The notes under the pieces were generated by a model that was not told where the DNA came from, did not search any database, and saw only the letters and a list, made by a program, of their open reading frames with translations. A stretch of 64,000 nt of DNA, from positions 124,001 through 188,000 of the forward strand of contig CAVXUB010000002.1 in NCBI GenBank assembly GCA_963764805.1, given 5' to 3'. Numbering within the stretch: position 1 is the first letter of the stretch; each line of letters begins with the position of its first letter. Positions 9,406 through 17,757 of the stretch are shown here, one piece after another. The stretch comes from CAVXUB01 sp963764805 (lineage in GTDB: Bacteria > Actinomycetota > Acidimicrobiia > Acidimicrobiales > Bog-793). The translations under genes and the position numbers were made by a program.

Positions 9406-9818
9406 TGTTCTTCACCCCCTTTCGGGATCGTGACGAGACAGGACCAGGCTTCGACGGATGAGCTCCTGCAAGCGTGATTGCGACGCCGAAGCCGGATCAG
9501 GCTCGACCGGAGCGACTCGAGTCGGGCGATCTCCTCGTCAACCTCGTAGAGGCGTTTCTCGACCAGGTCTGCTGTGTGGCCGCAGGGACAGTTGCCGGTG
9601 TCCATGATTGCGAGGAGCTCCTCGATGTCGCGAAGGCGTAGGCCGCTGCGTTGCGCGGCCTTGATGAACCGGACTCGCTCGGCGACTTGGCTTTCGTAAA
9701 GCCGGTATCCGGCGGGCGTCCGGCCCGCCGAGGAGATCAACCCGGACCGCTCGTAGTAGCGAAGCGTGTCCGAACTGACGCCGAGATCCGCGGCCAGATC
9801 CGTGATGGTTAGGGCCAT
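9402..9818 (-). CDS. MerR-family metal-responsive transcriptional regulator
   Basis: 138 residues. The N-terminal winged helix is typical MerR: MALTITDLAADLGVSSDTLRYYERSGLISSAGRTPAGYRLY. A dimerisation helix follows. Cysteines occur at the end of the effector loop (TGNCPCGHTADLVEKR) and near the C-terminus (HAC...WSC), ligands of the kind used by thiophilic metal sensors of this family. Which metal it senses is unknown. The start codon lies about 6 nt from the -10 of its own MerR-type promoter, so the mRNA is probably leaderless and autoregulated. Its stop overlaps the start of the cysteine-rich micropeptide, its obvious target partner. Confidence 0.88.
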   Translation of the reverse strand: MALTITDLAADLGVSSDTLRYYERSGLISSAGRTPAGYRLYESQVAERVRFIKAAQRSGLRLRDIEELLAIMDTGNCPCGHTADLVEKRLYEVDEEIARLESLRSSLIRLRRRNHACRSSSVEAWSCLVTIPKGGEEQ

Positions 9819-9824
9819 GTCAGA

Positions 9825-9856
9825 ACGGTAGACCTTTGAGTGCGCTCCAAGGTCAA
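9825..9856 (-). promoter_or_regulatory. MerR-type promoter/operator of the merR-micropeptide operon
   Basis: Read on the minus strand: -35 TTGACC, a 20-bp spacer, -10 TACCGT. The spacer region carries the dyad GACCTTGGAG-4 bp-CTCAAAGGTC (9 of 10 positions paired). Over-long spacers containing a dyad of this ACCTTGGAG...CTCCAAGGT form are the hallmark of metal-sensing MerR promoters. The -10 ends 6 nt before the merR ATG. Confidence 0.8.
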
Positions 9857-10037
9857 GCCCGCCCGCCCGCCTGCCCCCTGTACAGCCGTCGTAACGGTGG
9901 CGCCCGTCTTGTCGAGCTCATCGACGTCGAACAGCTCACGACGGACTCGCGACCATTCCTAGTGGTGGTCCCGAACACTCAAACTCGCTGACGGTACGAT
10001 GCGGCGCGGCCCCCAGTCCGCGGAGGGAGGCGATTCC

Positions 10038-11594
10038 ATGCCGACGTGCCCGAACGGCCACGCGGAGCCGGACGGCGCCCATTTCTGCACCACATGCGGC
10101 ACGCCGATGGGGATCGCCGGCACCGAGCAGCCGCCACCCGCCAGGTTCGGCATCCCCGGTGTCGACCTCCCTGTGCTGCCGGAGATGCCGCCGATCCCGC
10201 GCCCGCGCGAGGTGAGGCTCCGCCCCGACGACCCGTTCGGCGAGATCTCGACCTCGGCCATGGCCGCACCGGCAGCCCCTGCGCCTGCGGCCGCGACCGG
10301 GGCCGCGCCCGCCCCGGGAGCCGAGGCGACCGCAGTGATCGGACCGCCTCGCGGGCCCACTCCGCCGGGCGCGATACCGGCCTGGCCGCAGCCGCCCCCA
10401 CCTCCGGGAGTGGCGGACCCTCCGAGCCCGGGATCTGGCGGCCCACCCGCCCCGATCGCGCCGAACCTGATGCCCACCGGCGACGGACGCGACGGCATGC
10501 ACCGGCGGCCCGTCCCCGTACCCCTCCTCGCGGGAGCGGCCGTCGTGGTGCTGGCGCTGGTGATAGGGCTCGCCGTCGCCCTGTCCGGTTCCAGCCCCCG
10601 CCGGGTCTCCACCTCGACCTTGCCCACCGTTCCGATCACGACGCTGCGGACCAGCTCGACCACCGCCGCGCCGACGACGACAGCGGCGACGACGACCACG
10701 GTGGCAGCCTCGACGACATCGATCGCACCCACGACTACCCTTCCGGTCGGGCCCGGTACCTGGTCCCTGCCGACGCCCGTCGATCCTCGGTCGACGAGCT
10801 CGCTGCTCGCCACTTGCGCCTCGCCGACCTTCTGCATGGCGCTCGACCAGGCAGGCACCACCTACGCCTACGACGGGAACGGCTGGGTCACGCAGCAGCC
10901 GGTGTCGAATGCGGGACAGATCACCGGCGTCTCCTGCACCAGCTCCCTGTTCTGCATCGCCGTCGACGACAGCGGCGACGCCACGGTCTTCACCGGATCG
11001 AGCTGGCGGGACCCGGTGGTCGTCGACAGGGGCCAGACGATGGAAGGGATCTCCTGCGTCAACGCGAGCTTCTGCGTCGCCGTCGACGGGCAGGGCAATG
11101 CCTGGACCTACAGCGCCCAGAACCAGTGGACCTCTCGCAGCGCCGACGGCAACGGCACACCGAGCGCTGTGTCATGCGCCAGCAGCAGCTTCTGCGTGGT
11201 CGTCGACACCAGCGGGAACGCTGCCGTGTACGACGGGCGGGCCTGGTCGGCGCCGCAGTCCATCGACCCTTCCGGCCAGCTCAACGCCGTCTCCTGCCCG
11301 ACGACAACGTTCTGCATGGCGGTGGACGATGCGGGGGGAGCGGTTGCCTATACCGGCAGATGGGCCCGCCGGTCGCCGATCGACGGGAGCAACTCGATCA
11401 CGTCCGTCTCGTGCCCCGTCGCCGGGCAGTGCGTCGCCGTGGATGGCAACGGAGCCGAGATCACCTACGCCAACGGCGCGTGGGGAGCGCCGCAGCACAT
11501 CGACGGCAACAACAGCATCGACACCGTCTCGTGCGCGGCGGCGGGGTCGTGCATCGCCGTCGACCAGAACGGCAACTACCTGGTTCTCGGCTGA
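10038..11594 (+). CDS. Zinc-ribbon membrane-anchored protein with cysteine-paired beta-repeats
   Basis: 518 residues from ATG 10038, chosen because GGAGG lies just upstream; the in-frame ATG at 9999 has no such site. Order of parts: zinc ribbon (CPNGHAEPDGAHFCTTCG, residues 4-21); Pro/Ala-rich linker to about 155; one membrane segment (VPLLAGAAVVVLALVIGLAV, about 160-180); Thr/Ser-rich stalk; then from about 255 seven repeats of roughly 40 residues of the form SC....FC.AVD..GNA..Y.G..W..P..ID. Each repeat has a paired Cys-x5-6-Cys. The topology suggests a cytoplasmic zinc ribbon and an extracellular domain, perhaps a beta-propeller stabilised by disulfides. No enzyme motif is visible and the function is unknown. 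Confidence 0.8.
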   Translation: MPTCPNGHAEPDGAHFCTTCGTPMGIAGTEQPPPARFGIPGVDLPVLPEMPPIPRPREVRLRPDDPFGEISTSAMAAPAAPAPAAATGAAPAPGAEATAVIGPPRGPTPPGAIPAWPQPPPPPGVADPPSPGSGGPPAPIAPNLMPTGDGRDGMHRRPVPVPLLAGAAVVVLALVIGLAVALSGSSPRRVSTSTLPTVPITTLRTSSTTAAPTTTAATTTTVAASTTSIAPTTTLPVGPGTWSLPTPVDPRSTSSLLATCASPTFCMALDQAGTTYAYDGNGWVTQQPVSNAGQITGVSCTSSLFCIAVDDSGDATVFTGSSWRDPVVVDRGQTMEGISCVNASFCVAVDGQGNAWTYSAQNQWTSRSADGNGTPSAVSCASSSFCVVVDTSGNAAVYDGRAWSAPQSIDPSGQLNAVSCPTTTFCMAVDDAGGAVAYTGRWARRSPIDGSNSITSVSCPVAGQCVAVDGNGAEITYANGAWGAPQHIDGNNSIDTVSCAAAGSCIAVDQNGNYLVLG

Positions 11595-11600
11595 ACGTTG

Positions 11601-11619
11601 GCCGGCAACGCTGGCCGGC
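11601..11619. terminator. Possible hairpin between convergent genes
   Basis: GCCGGC, a 7-nt loop, GCCGGC, located just after the stop of the beta-repeat protein and before the convergent esterase stop. The stem is short and lacks a T run, so the call is tentative. Confidence 0.35.
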
Positions 11620-11654
11620 TCGGAGCAGGGCTCAGCGGCCGCCTCAGAGCAGGG

Positions 11655-12590
11655 CTAGATCCCGGCTCTTTGCATTGCAGCCTCGAGCAGGCCGGCCATG
11701 GCTGCTTCGCCGTTGGCGTTCGGGTGCACCGGCGCTGCGGCCGAGTCAGGTACGAGCGGCTCGACCCAGCGTGTTGACTCGGAGGCACAGGCGCTGTGGT
11801 TGACGCTCGGGCTGTAGGTGTCGACGTAGTTCGCCCCGTTGGCGCCTGCCGCAGCGGCGAGCATCTGGTCGAGCTCGATCTCCTTGGCCCGCAGGTAGGT
11901 GACGTCGCTCGACTCGAAGGGCATCTGCGGCCAGCAGCCGCCTCCCGATCCGGGCAGGATCGCCGGGTAGCCGACGACGAAGATCTTGGCGGACGGCGCC
12001 AGACCGTGGATCTGCCGGATGAGGGCGGCGACCTTCGGCGCCAGCGCGTTGATCGCCGCGGCGATCTGGTCGTGCCCGTTGGGGTCGTAGTACCCCTGGC
12101 AGGTCCAGCCCACCTTGGTGGGTCCCCAGGGAGTCAACGCCGCACAGTTCTCGATGATGCTCACGAAACCGATGTCGTTGCCGCCGATACCGAGTGAGAC
12201 CACTCCCGTCGACGATGTGACGGCGCTCAATTGTGGTGGGTTCGTGCCGAGCGTCACGCTCTGCGGGGAGCTCATGTCAGCGGTCGTGGCACCGCTGCAG
12301 CTGATGTCGGTGAGGTCGAGCCCGAGGGCGCGCGCCGCATCGTGCGGGTAGTTGGCGCTCGAACGGAGGCAGCCCACCGGATCCGTCAGCTGATCGGGGA
12401 TGAGCGGCCCGGCGGTGTAGGAGTCCCCGAGCGCGGCGTAGGAGATCGTGCCTGCGGCTCGTCCCGCCGACGCCGACGCAGGAGAGACCAGGACCGCCAG
12501 CCCCACCAGCGTCCCCAGGGCGGCGGCCCGGGCCGCCGTGACGTGGCGCCGCAGGAGCGAGGCTGACGCGCCGGCACCGTTATGTGACAT
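11655..12590 (-). CDS. Secreted SGNH/GDSL-family esterase
   Basis: 311 residues from ATG 12590, which has a GAGGGGG site upstream; the longer frame to 12707 lacks support. A signal peptide is visible (two Arg, then ARAAALGTLVGLAVLVSPASASA). All SGNH blocks are present: block I ALGDSYTAG with the Ser nucleophile, block II ISCSGAT, block III LGIGGNDIGF, and block V PVHPNANG with the catalytic His. Several cysteines suggest disulfides, as in the Streptomyces extracellular SGNH esterases it resembles. It is probably an exported lipase or esterase. The gene is divergent from hmgA with 226 bp between; no functional link is evident. Confidence 0.88.
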   Translation of the reverse strand: MSHNGAGASASLLRRHVTAARAAALGTLVGLAVLVSPASASAGRAAGTISYAALGDSYTAGPLIPDQLTDPVGCLRSSANYPHDAARALGLDLTDISCSGATTADMSSPQSVTLGTNPPQLSAVTSSTGVVSLGIGGNDIGFVSIIENCAALTPWGPTKVGWTCQGYYDPNGHDQIAAAINALAPKVAALIRQIHGLAPSAKIFVVGYPAILPGSGGGCWPQMPFESSDVTYLRAKEIELDQMLAAAAGANGANYVDTYSPSVNHSACASESTRWVEPLVPDSAAAPVHPNANGEAAMAGLLEAAMQRAGI

Positions 12591-12757
12591 GAGGCCCCCT
12601 CTCGTCGTGCTGCAAGGGCGATCCCCGAGCGAACACCGACACCCCAGCCGGACTGCAGTTGGCGAAGACCGCGATGAGATAGTGCAACGCCGGGGCCGAT
12701 CAGTCAATGACCATCCCGGTTATTCGCTCTATGCGTCACCATGATCGCTGTCGGTCG

Positions 12758-12770
12758 TCACTGAAAGTGA
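12758..12770. promoter_or_regulatory. Inverted repeat upstream of homogentisate dioxygenase
   Basis: TCACT-GAA-AGTGA, a perfect 5-bp dyad 47 bp before the hmgA start in the divergent intergenic region. It could be an operator for hmgA or for the divergent esterase. No regulator is encoded next to it. Confidence 0.35.
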
Positions 12771-12816
12771 ATGACCTGCCGCTTGTCGAGGTATTGTCGT
12801 CTCAGGAGGACGAGAC

Positions 12817-14043
12817 ATGCCCTACTACCGCAGCGTTGGCGAGCTGCCCCGCAAGCGTCATTCGCAGTACCGCCGCCCCGACGGGGGACTGTATGCCGAA
12901 GAGCTGATGGGCGAGGAGGGCTTCTCCTCCGATTCGGCTCTGCTGTACCACCGCCATATCCCGACCGCCATCACCAAGGCGGAGCTGGTGGCCGAGACCG
13001 CCGGCACCGACGGCGCCGACGGCTCGTGGCTGCCCAACAGACCCCTGCTGCCGCGCCATTTCCGCACGCACGAGATAGCGGCCGGTGGCGACCTCGTCCA
13101 GGACAGGCACTTGCTCCTCGGCAACGCCGACGTACGGATCTCTTACGCCGCCGCCACCCAGCCGAGCGACCTCTATCGGGACGCCACCGGCGATCAGGTC
13201 ATCTACGTCGAGGACGGGAGTGGGTCCTTCGAGTCCGTCTACGGCGTCCTGGAACTGAGTGCGGGTGACTACCTCGTGGTCCCCACCGCCACCACGTACC
13301 GCGTCGTCCCGAGCGGAGGGCAACCTCTGCGGGCGCTGATCGTGGAGGGGCGCGGGCACATCCGTCCCCCGCACAACTATCTCTCGAGCACGGGACAGTT
13401 CCTCGAGCATGCTCCCTACAGCGAGCGCGACCTGCGGGCGCCGGCCGAGCCGCACCTCGTCGACGAGGGTGAGACTGCGGTGCTCGTGCGCCACAGGGGC
13501 GGGCTCACCCGCTACACGTACGCCCACCACCCCTTCGACGTCGTCGGTTGGGACGGCTGCCTGTACCCGTATGTCTTCTCGATCCACGACTTCGAGCCGA
13601 TCGTCAAGCGGTTCCACGCCCCACCGCCCGTGCACCAGACGTTCGCCGGTCCGGGGTTCGTCGTCTGCTCGTTCTGCCCACGGCCCTTCGACTTCGATCC
13701 GCAGGCGATCGCCGTGCCGTACAACCATGCCAACGTCGACTCGGACGAGGTCCTCTTCTACACCGGCGGCGATTTCATGAGCCGCAAGGGGGCCGGCATC
13801 GGGCAGGGATCGATCTCACTGCACCCGGCAGGTTTCGTGCACGGTCCGCAGCCAGGAAGCGTGGAGGCGGGGATCGGCAAGCCCGGAACAGACGAGTTGG
13901 CGGTGATGATCGACACCTTCCGCCCGCTCGACCTGGCGGGCGGCGCCAGGCAGTGCGAGGACAGCGAGTACGCCTGGACATGGGCGCGAGGCCTGGAAGC
14001 ACAAGAGGGGGACCGGCAAGCGAGCCCCAGCGCCTCCGGATGA
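12817..14043 (+). CDS. hmgA: Homogentisate 1,2-dioxygenase family protein
   Basis: 408 residues, ATG preceded by AGGAGG. The cupin-like core carries motifs typical of the family: EGRGHIRPPHNYL, FHAPPPVHQTF, PYNHANVDSDEVLFYTGGDF and SLHPAGFVHGPQPGSVEAGIG, which together provide the His/Glu ligands of the catalytic Fe(II). The enzyme opens the ring of homogentisate to maleylacetoacetate in tyrosine/phenylalanine breakdown. Length is slightly under the usual 430-440 residues. The isomerase and fumarylacetoacetase are not beside it, so a related gentisate/homogentisate-like substrate is possible. A 5-bp dyad upstream may be an operator. Confidence 0.85.
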   Translation: MPYYRSVGELPRKRHSQYRRPDGGLYAEELMGEEGFSSDSALLYHRHIPTAITKAELVAETAGTDGADGSWLPNRPLLPRHFRTHEIAAGGDLVQDRHLLLGNADVRISYAAATQPSDLYRDATGDQVIYVEDGSGSFESVYGVLELSAGDYLVVPTATTYRVVPSGGQPLRALIVEGRGHIRPPHNYLSSTGQFLEHAPYSERDLRAPAEPHLVDEGETAVLVRHRGGLTRYTYAHHPFDVVGWDGCLYPYVFSIHDFEPIVKRFHAPPPVHQTFAGPGFVVCSFCPRPFDFDPQAIAVPYNHANVDSDEVLFYTGGDFMSRKGAGIGQGSISLHPAGFVHGPQPGSVEAGIGKPGTDELAVMIDTFRPLDLAGGARQCEDSEYAWTWARGLEAQEGDRQASPSASG

Positions 14044-14165
14044 GCCGCCTGCTCCGGCACGGTGCAGATCGGCGCAGGCGCGCCGGCGGCCGGGCGAGGC
14101 AGAATCACACGGCAGCCGGCCGACGATGGTGCCGGCAAGGGCATCGAGACCTCAAGGGGGAGTAG

Positions 14166-15257
14166 ATGGCGCACACGACACGCGGGATCGTGGCGATGGG
14201 AAAGGGTGAGCCTGTCACCCTGGAGACGATCCTCGTGCCGGATCCCGGCCCGGGGGAGGCGCTCGTCCGCGTGCAGGCGTGCGGCGTCTGCCATACGGAT
14301 CTCCACTACCGCCAGGGCGGGATATCGGACGACTTCCCGTTCCTCCTCGGCCACGAGGCGGCCGGCGTGGTTCAGGCGGTGGGCGCCGGCGTCACTTCGG
14401 TGGACGTGGGCGACTTCGTCATCCTCAACTGGCGGGCGGTCTGCGGCCAGTGCCGCTCGTGCAGGCGGGGTCGCCCCTGGTACTGCTTCGCCACCCACAA
14501 CGCGACCCGCAAGATGACCCTCGACGACGGGAGGGCCCTCTCGCCCGCTCTCGGCATCGGCGCCTTCACCGAGCTGACCCTCGTGGCGGCGGGGCAGTGC
14601 ACCCGTGTCGACGCGCGCGCCAAGCCGGCGGTGGCGGGACTGCTCGGCTGCGGCGTGATGGCCGGGCTCGGCGCGGCCATGAACACGGGCGAAGTCGGCC
14701 CCGGCGACTCGGTGGCAGTCTTCGGCTGCGGCGGGGTCGGATGTGCGGCGATCCTCGGCGCCCGTCTGGCCGGCGCCACCAGGATCATCGCCGTCGACAT
14801 CGACGCGCACAAGCTCGAGGTGGCTTTCGAGCTCGGGGCCACCGATACCGTCCTCTCGAGCGAGGAGGACGCCGTGGAGGCGATCCGCCGCCTGACGGGC
14901 GGCAACGGAGCCGACGTCTGCATCGAGGCGGTCGGCCATCCGAAGGTGTTCGAGCAGGCTTTCTACGCCCGCGATCACGCCGGGACGCTGGTGCAGGTGG
15001 GCGTTCCGACTCCTGACATGCGGCTCGACCTGCCGATGATCGACTTCTTCGGGCGCGGCGGCCGGCTGAAGCCCAGCTGGTACGGCGACTGCCTGCCCGA
15101 GCGGGACTTCCCGTTGCTGATCGATCTGTACCGGCAGGGGCGGCTGGAGCTGGATCGTTTCGTGTCGGAGACGATCCCGCTCGACGGTGTCGAAGAAGCC
15201 TTCGCCAAGATGCAGCGCGGCGAGGTCCTGCGCTCGGTGGTTGTCATCGACCGCTGA
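14166..15257 (+). CDS. S-(hydroxymethyl)mycothiol dehydrogenase
   Basis: 363 residues, ATG start with AAGGGGGA upstream. A zinc-dependent medium-chain alcohol dehydrogenase: catalytic zinc ligands in ACGVCHTDLHYRQG and LLGHEAAG, structural zinc Cys cluster VCGQCRSCRRGRPWYC, and the Rossmann motif FGCGGVGCAAILGARLAGA. The overall pattern (NWRAVCGQC...NATRKMTL) matches the NAD/mycothiol-dependent formaldehyde dehydrogenase branch rather than generic ADHs. It oxidises the adduct of formaldehyde with mycothiol to S-formylmycothiol and so detoxifies formaldehyde. Its presence implies that the organism makes mycothiol, an actinobacterial thiol. Confidence 0.85.
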   Translation: MAHTTRGIVAMGKGEPVTLETILVPDPGPGEALVRVQACGVCHTDLHYRQGGISDDFPFLLGHEAAGVVQAVGAGVTSVDVGDFVILNWRAVCGQCRSCRRGRPWYCFATHNATRKMTLDDGRALSPALGIGAFTELTLVAAGQCTRVDARAKPAVAGLLGCGVMAGLGAAMNTGEVGPGDSVAVFGCGGVGCAAILGARLAGATRIIAVDIDAHKLEVAFELGATDTVLSSEEDAVEAIRRLTGGNGADVCIEAVGHPKVFEQAFYARDHAGTLVQVGVPTPDMRLDLPMIDFFGRGGRLKPSWYGDCLPERDFPLLIDLYRQGRLELDRFVSETIPLDGVEEAFAKMQRGEVLRSVVVIDR

Positions 15258-15280
15258 ATGCCCGCCGCTCCTCGCGGCTC

Positions 15281-15320
15281 GCCCGCCTTCAGCCGCCTTC
15301 AGCCGCCTTCAGCCGCCTTC
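15281..15320. repeat. 10-bp tandem repeat AGCCGCCTTC
   Basis: Three perfect copies (15291-15320) preceded by one imperfect copy. The repeat sits at the 3' junction of two convergent genes and contributes the last residues and the stop codon of the SpoU methyltransferase. Copy number could vary between strains. Confidence 0.8.
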
Positions 15321-16154
15321 ACGGAGGCGGGAGGTCCGGGTGATCTCGTAGGCGGCGATGGCGACAGCGGTACCCACGTTGAGCGAGTCGACGGCTGGAT
15401 CGAGCGGGATCCGGCAGGCCACGTCGGCGGCCGCCAATGCCGCCTCGCTGAGTCCCGGACCTTCGGCGCCGGCGACGAGGACCACCCTGGAGGCGGCGCG
15501 CATGCTGTCGACCGGGACGTCTCCGCGGGGGGTCAGTGCGACGATCGTGAAGCCGAGCCGGCGCAAGCCGTCCAGCTCGGCCGGCCATGCTGTGGCGCGG
15601 GCGAACGGCACGAGAAGCGAGTTGCCGACCGAGACCCGCACCGAGCGACGGTAGAGAGGATCGGCGCTCGCAAGGTCGAGGAGGATCCCTCCGACTCCGA
15701 ACGCCGCAGCATTCCGAAACACCGCGCCCACGTTCTCCGAGTCCCCCACCCCCTCCAGCGCGACCAGGCGGTCGGTCCGCGACGCCAGCTCGGCAGGCAC
15801 CGGCAGCTGAACGCGAGCTGCCGAGGCGAGCACGCCGCGGTGCACGTCGTAGCCGGTGGCCTCCTCCACCACATGCCGTTCTGCGACGAGGACGGGGCAG
15901 CTACGGGCGGCGAACTCCTCCATCAGCCGGGGGAGGGCCACGGCCCGCGCCGTCGTGAGGAGAAGGGCGCGGGGCGGATAGACCGACTCCAGCAGCCTTT
16001 GCACCGCGAAGGTGCCCTCGGCCACCAGGATCCCGTTCGGGGCGGCCGGCAGGGGACCGTCCTCGATGGCGCGGCGCCTTGCCCGGTCGGTCAGGCCGAT
16101 GAAGTCGGCGAGGAGCGGGTCGGCTGCATCCTCGACGACGACCGCTCCGGACAC
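15309..16154 (-). CDS. SpoU/TrmH-family RNA 2'-O-methyltransferase
   Basis: 281 residues from GTG 16154. The C-terminal SPOUT domain shows the three family motifs: LEGVGDSENVGAVFRNAAAFGVGGILLD (motif 1, Asn/Arg), VVLVAGAEGPGLS (motif 2) and RIPLDPAVDSLNVGTAVAIAAYEITR (motif 3). The N-terminal domain (residues 1-115) is the substrate-binding part seen in 23S rRNA methyltransferases such as RlmB and TsnR. The family methylates a ribose 2'-OH using S-adenosylmethionine; the target nucleotide cannot be read from sequence. The in-frame ATG at 16220 would add residues unlike the family. The stop lies inside a 10-bp tandem repeat. Confidence 0.85.
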   Translation of the reverse strand: MSGAVVVEDAADPLLADFIGLTDRARRRAIEDGPLPAAPNGILVAEGTFAVQRLLESVYPPRALLLTTARAVALPRLMEEFAARSCPVLVAERHVVEEATGYDVHRGVLASAARVQLPVPAELASRTDRLVALEGVGDSENVGAVFRNAAAFGVGGILLDLASADPLYRRSVRVSVGNSLLVPFARATAWPAELDGLRRLGFTIVALTPRGDVPVDSMRAASRVVLVAGAEGPGLSEAALAAADVACRIPLDPAVDSLNVGTAVAIAAYEITRTSRLREGG

Positions 16155-16243
16155 GGCGCGAGTGTGGCACCACCGTGGTCCCGGGTCGAGCGGGGCGAGT
16201 TTCGCGATAAGAAGATTCACGTCACCCGGACCGAAAGGAACTG

Positions 16244-17716
16244 ATGAGCGCGCTCACCGAGACCACTCCGCCCACCAACGCCGGCGGGCAGACGGGGCCG
16301 AACGCTCTCAGCCTCGAGCGGCGGGGGATCGAGTACGTCCCCGAGTCGGAACGGTGGGGCACGCCGGCCTCGCTGTTCGGGATGTGGGCGGGCGCCGTAT
16401 GGAACGTCGAGTTCCTGGTCTACGGAGCACTGGCGGTCGCGGTGTTCGGACTGTCGTTCTGGCAGGCGCTGCTGATCATCATCCTCGGCAACCTGTCCTA
16501 CGTCCTGACGGGGCTCGCCAGCTTGCAGGGCCCTGCCGCCGGCACCACCACCTTCGGAGTCAGCCGCGCACCGTTCGGCCCCAACGGGAACCGCCTGCCC
16601 TCGTTGTTCAACTGGGTCACGCAGGTGGGCTTCGAGGTGGAGGGGATCGCACTGATCGTCATCGCCGGGATCGCCCTCGCCGGTCATGCGGGGATCGGGT
16701 CGTCGGACGGGCTGAAGGTGGGGCTGATCGTCGGTGCGGTCCTGGTGCAAGCCGTCCTGCCCTTGCTCGGCCACGCTGCGATCGTCAAGGTGCTGCGAGC
16801 TCTGGCTCTGCCATTCATCGCCGTGTTCGTCCTGATGGCGATCCTCGCCGAGCCGAAGGTCAACTTGCATGCCGTCGGCCATGGGGCCGGGTGGGGATCG
16901 CTGATGGTGGCCCTGGCCCTCGTCATCTCGGCCGGCGGGCTGGGCTGGTCGGAGAACGGCAACGACTATTCGCGCTACCTGCCGCCCCGTGCCAGCAAGC
17001 CCCGCATCGTGCTGGCGGTCTCGGTCGGGGCGGCGTTGCCCTCGGTGCTGTGCGAGATCCTGGGTGCTGCAGTGGCCACGGGCATCCCCGCCGTCGGGTA
17101 CCCGAACGGCGCGGTGCTGGCGCTGCCGAGCGCCTTCCCCTCGTGGTTCGTCGTGGCGTACCTGGTGATCGCCGTCTGCCAGCTGTTCGCCATCAACACC
17201 CTCGACCTCTACTCCTCGGGTGTCACGCTGCAGTCGCTCGGCCTGCCTCTCAGCCGGTACCAGTGCGTGCTGGTCGACGCGGTGGTGGCAGGAGGCCTCA
17301 CCGCCTACGTGATCTTCTCCTCGCGGTTCAACCAGCTTCTCTACGACTTCCTGGAGTTCATCATCGTGTGGTTGGCGCCCTGGTGCGCGATCTACCTCGT
17401 CGACTGGCTGTTGAGGCGCGGGCGGTACGACCACGCGTCACTGCTGGCGGTGCGGGGCGGGCTGTACTGGCGTTCGGGCGGGATCAACTGGCGAGCCCTC
17501 GTCGCCCTGCTGGCGGGCATGGTCGCCTCGGCGGCCTGGCTCAACGCCTACTCTCCATACGTCTCCTGGCTGTCGAGGCGCTTCGGGGGGTCGGACCTCA
17601 GCGTCTTCACCGGATTCGCGGTCGGAGGGGTCGTCTACTGGCTGCTGGCCAGGCGGCGGGTCCCCGAGGAGGCGGACCAGGTCGTGCCGGCGGGTCTGGC
17701 GGCGCCGGGACGATAG
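16244..17716 (+). CDS. NCS1-family purine/cytosine permease
   Basis: 490 residues with about 12 hydrophobic segments; AAAGGAACTG precedes the ATG. NCS1 features are the N-terminal IEYVPESERWGTPASLFGMWAGAVWNVEF, the TM1-TM2 region LIIILGNLSYVLTGLASLQGPAAGTTTFGVSRAPFG, and NGNDYSRYLPPRAS in the middle, all typical of CodB/Fcy2-type transporters that import purines, cytosine or allantoin with H+ or Na+. It is divergent from the RNA methyltransferase. A surface-protein gene follows 41 bp downstream, but no nucleobase-metabolism gene is adjacent, so the substrate stays open. No purine riboswitch was seen in the short 5' region. Confidence 0.88.
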   Translation: MSALTETTPPTNAGGQTGPNALSLERRGIEYVPESERWGTPASLFGMWAGAVWNVEFLVYGALAVAVFGLSFWQALLIIILGNLSYVLTGLASLQGPAAGTTTFGVSRAPFGPNGNRLPSLFNWVTQVGFEVEGIALIVIAGIALAGHAGIGSSDGLKVGLIVGAVLVQAVLPLLGHAAIVKVLRALALPFIAVFVLMAILAEPKVNLHAVGHGAGWGSLMVALALVISAGGLGWSENGNDYSRYLPPRASKPRIVLAVSVGAALPSVLCEILGAAVATGIPAVGYPNGAVLALPSAFPSWFVVAYLVIAVCQLFAINTLDLYSSGVTLQSLGLPLSRYQCVLVDAVVAGGLTAYVIFSSRFNQLLYDFLEFIIVWLAPWCAIYLVDWLLRRGRYDHASLLAVRGGLYWRSGGINWRALVALLAGMVASAAWLNAYSPYVSWLSRRFGGSDLSVFTGFAVGGVVYWLLARRRVPEEADQVVPAGLAAPGR

Positions 17717-17757
17717 GTCGACCAGCGCGTAGACCGGAACGGAGCACCGGAACGGCG

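Noticed and set aside
16012..17757. N-terminal extension of the anchored protein back to 16012
   Set aside because: This frame runs through the permease gene as an Arg-rich shadow; the real start is ATG 17758, followed by a signal peptide.
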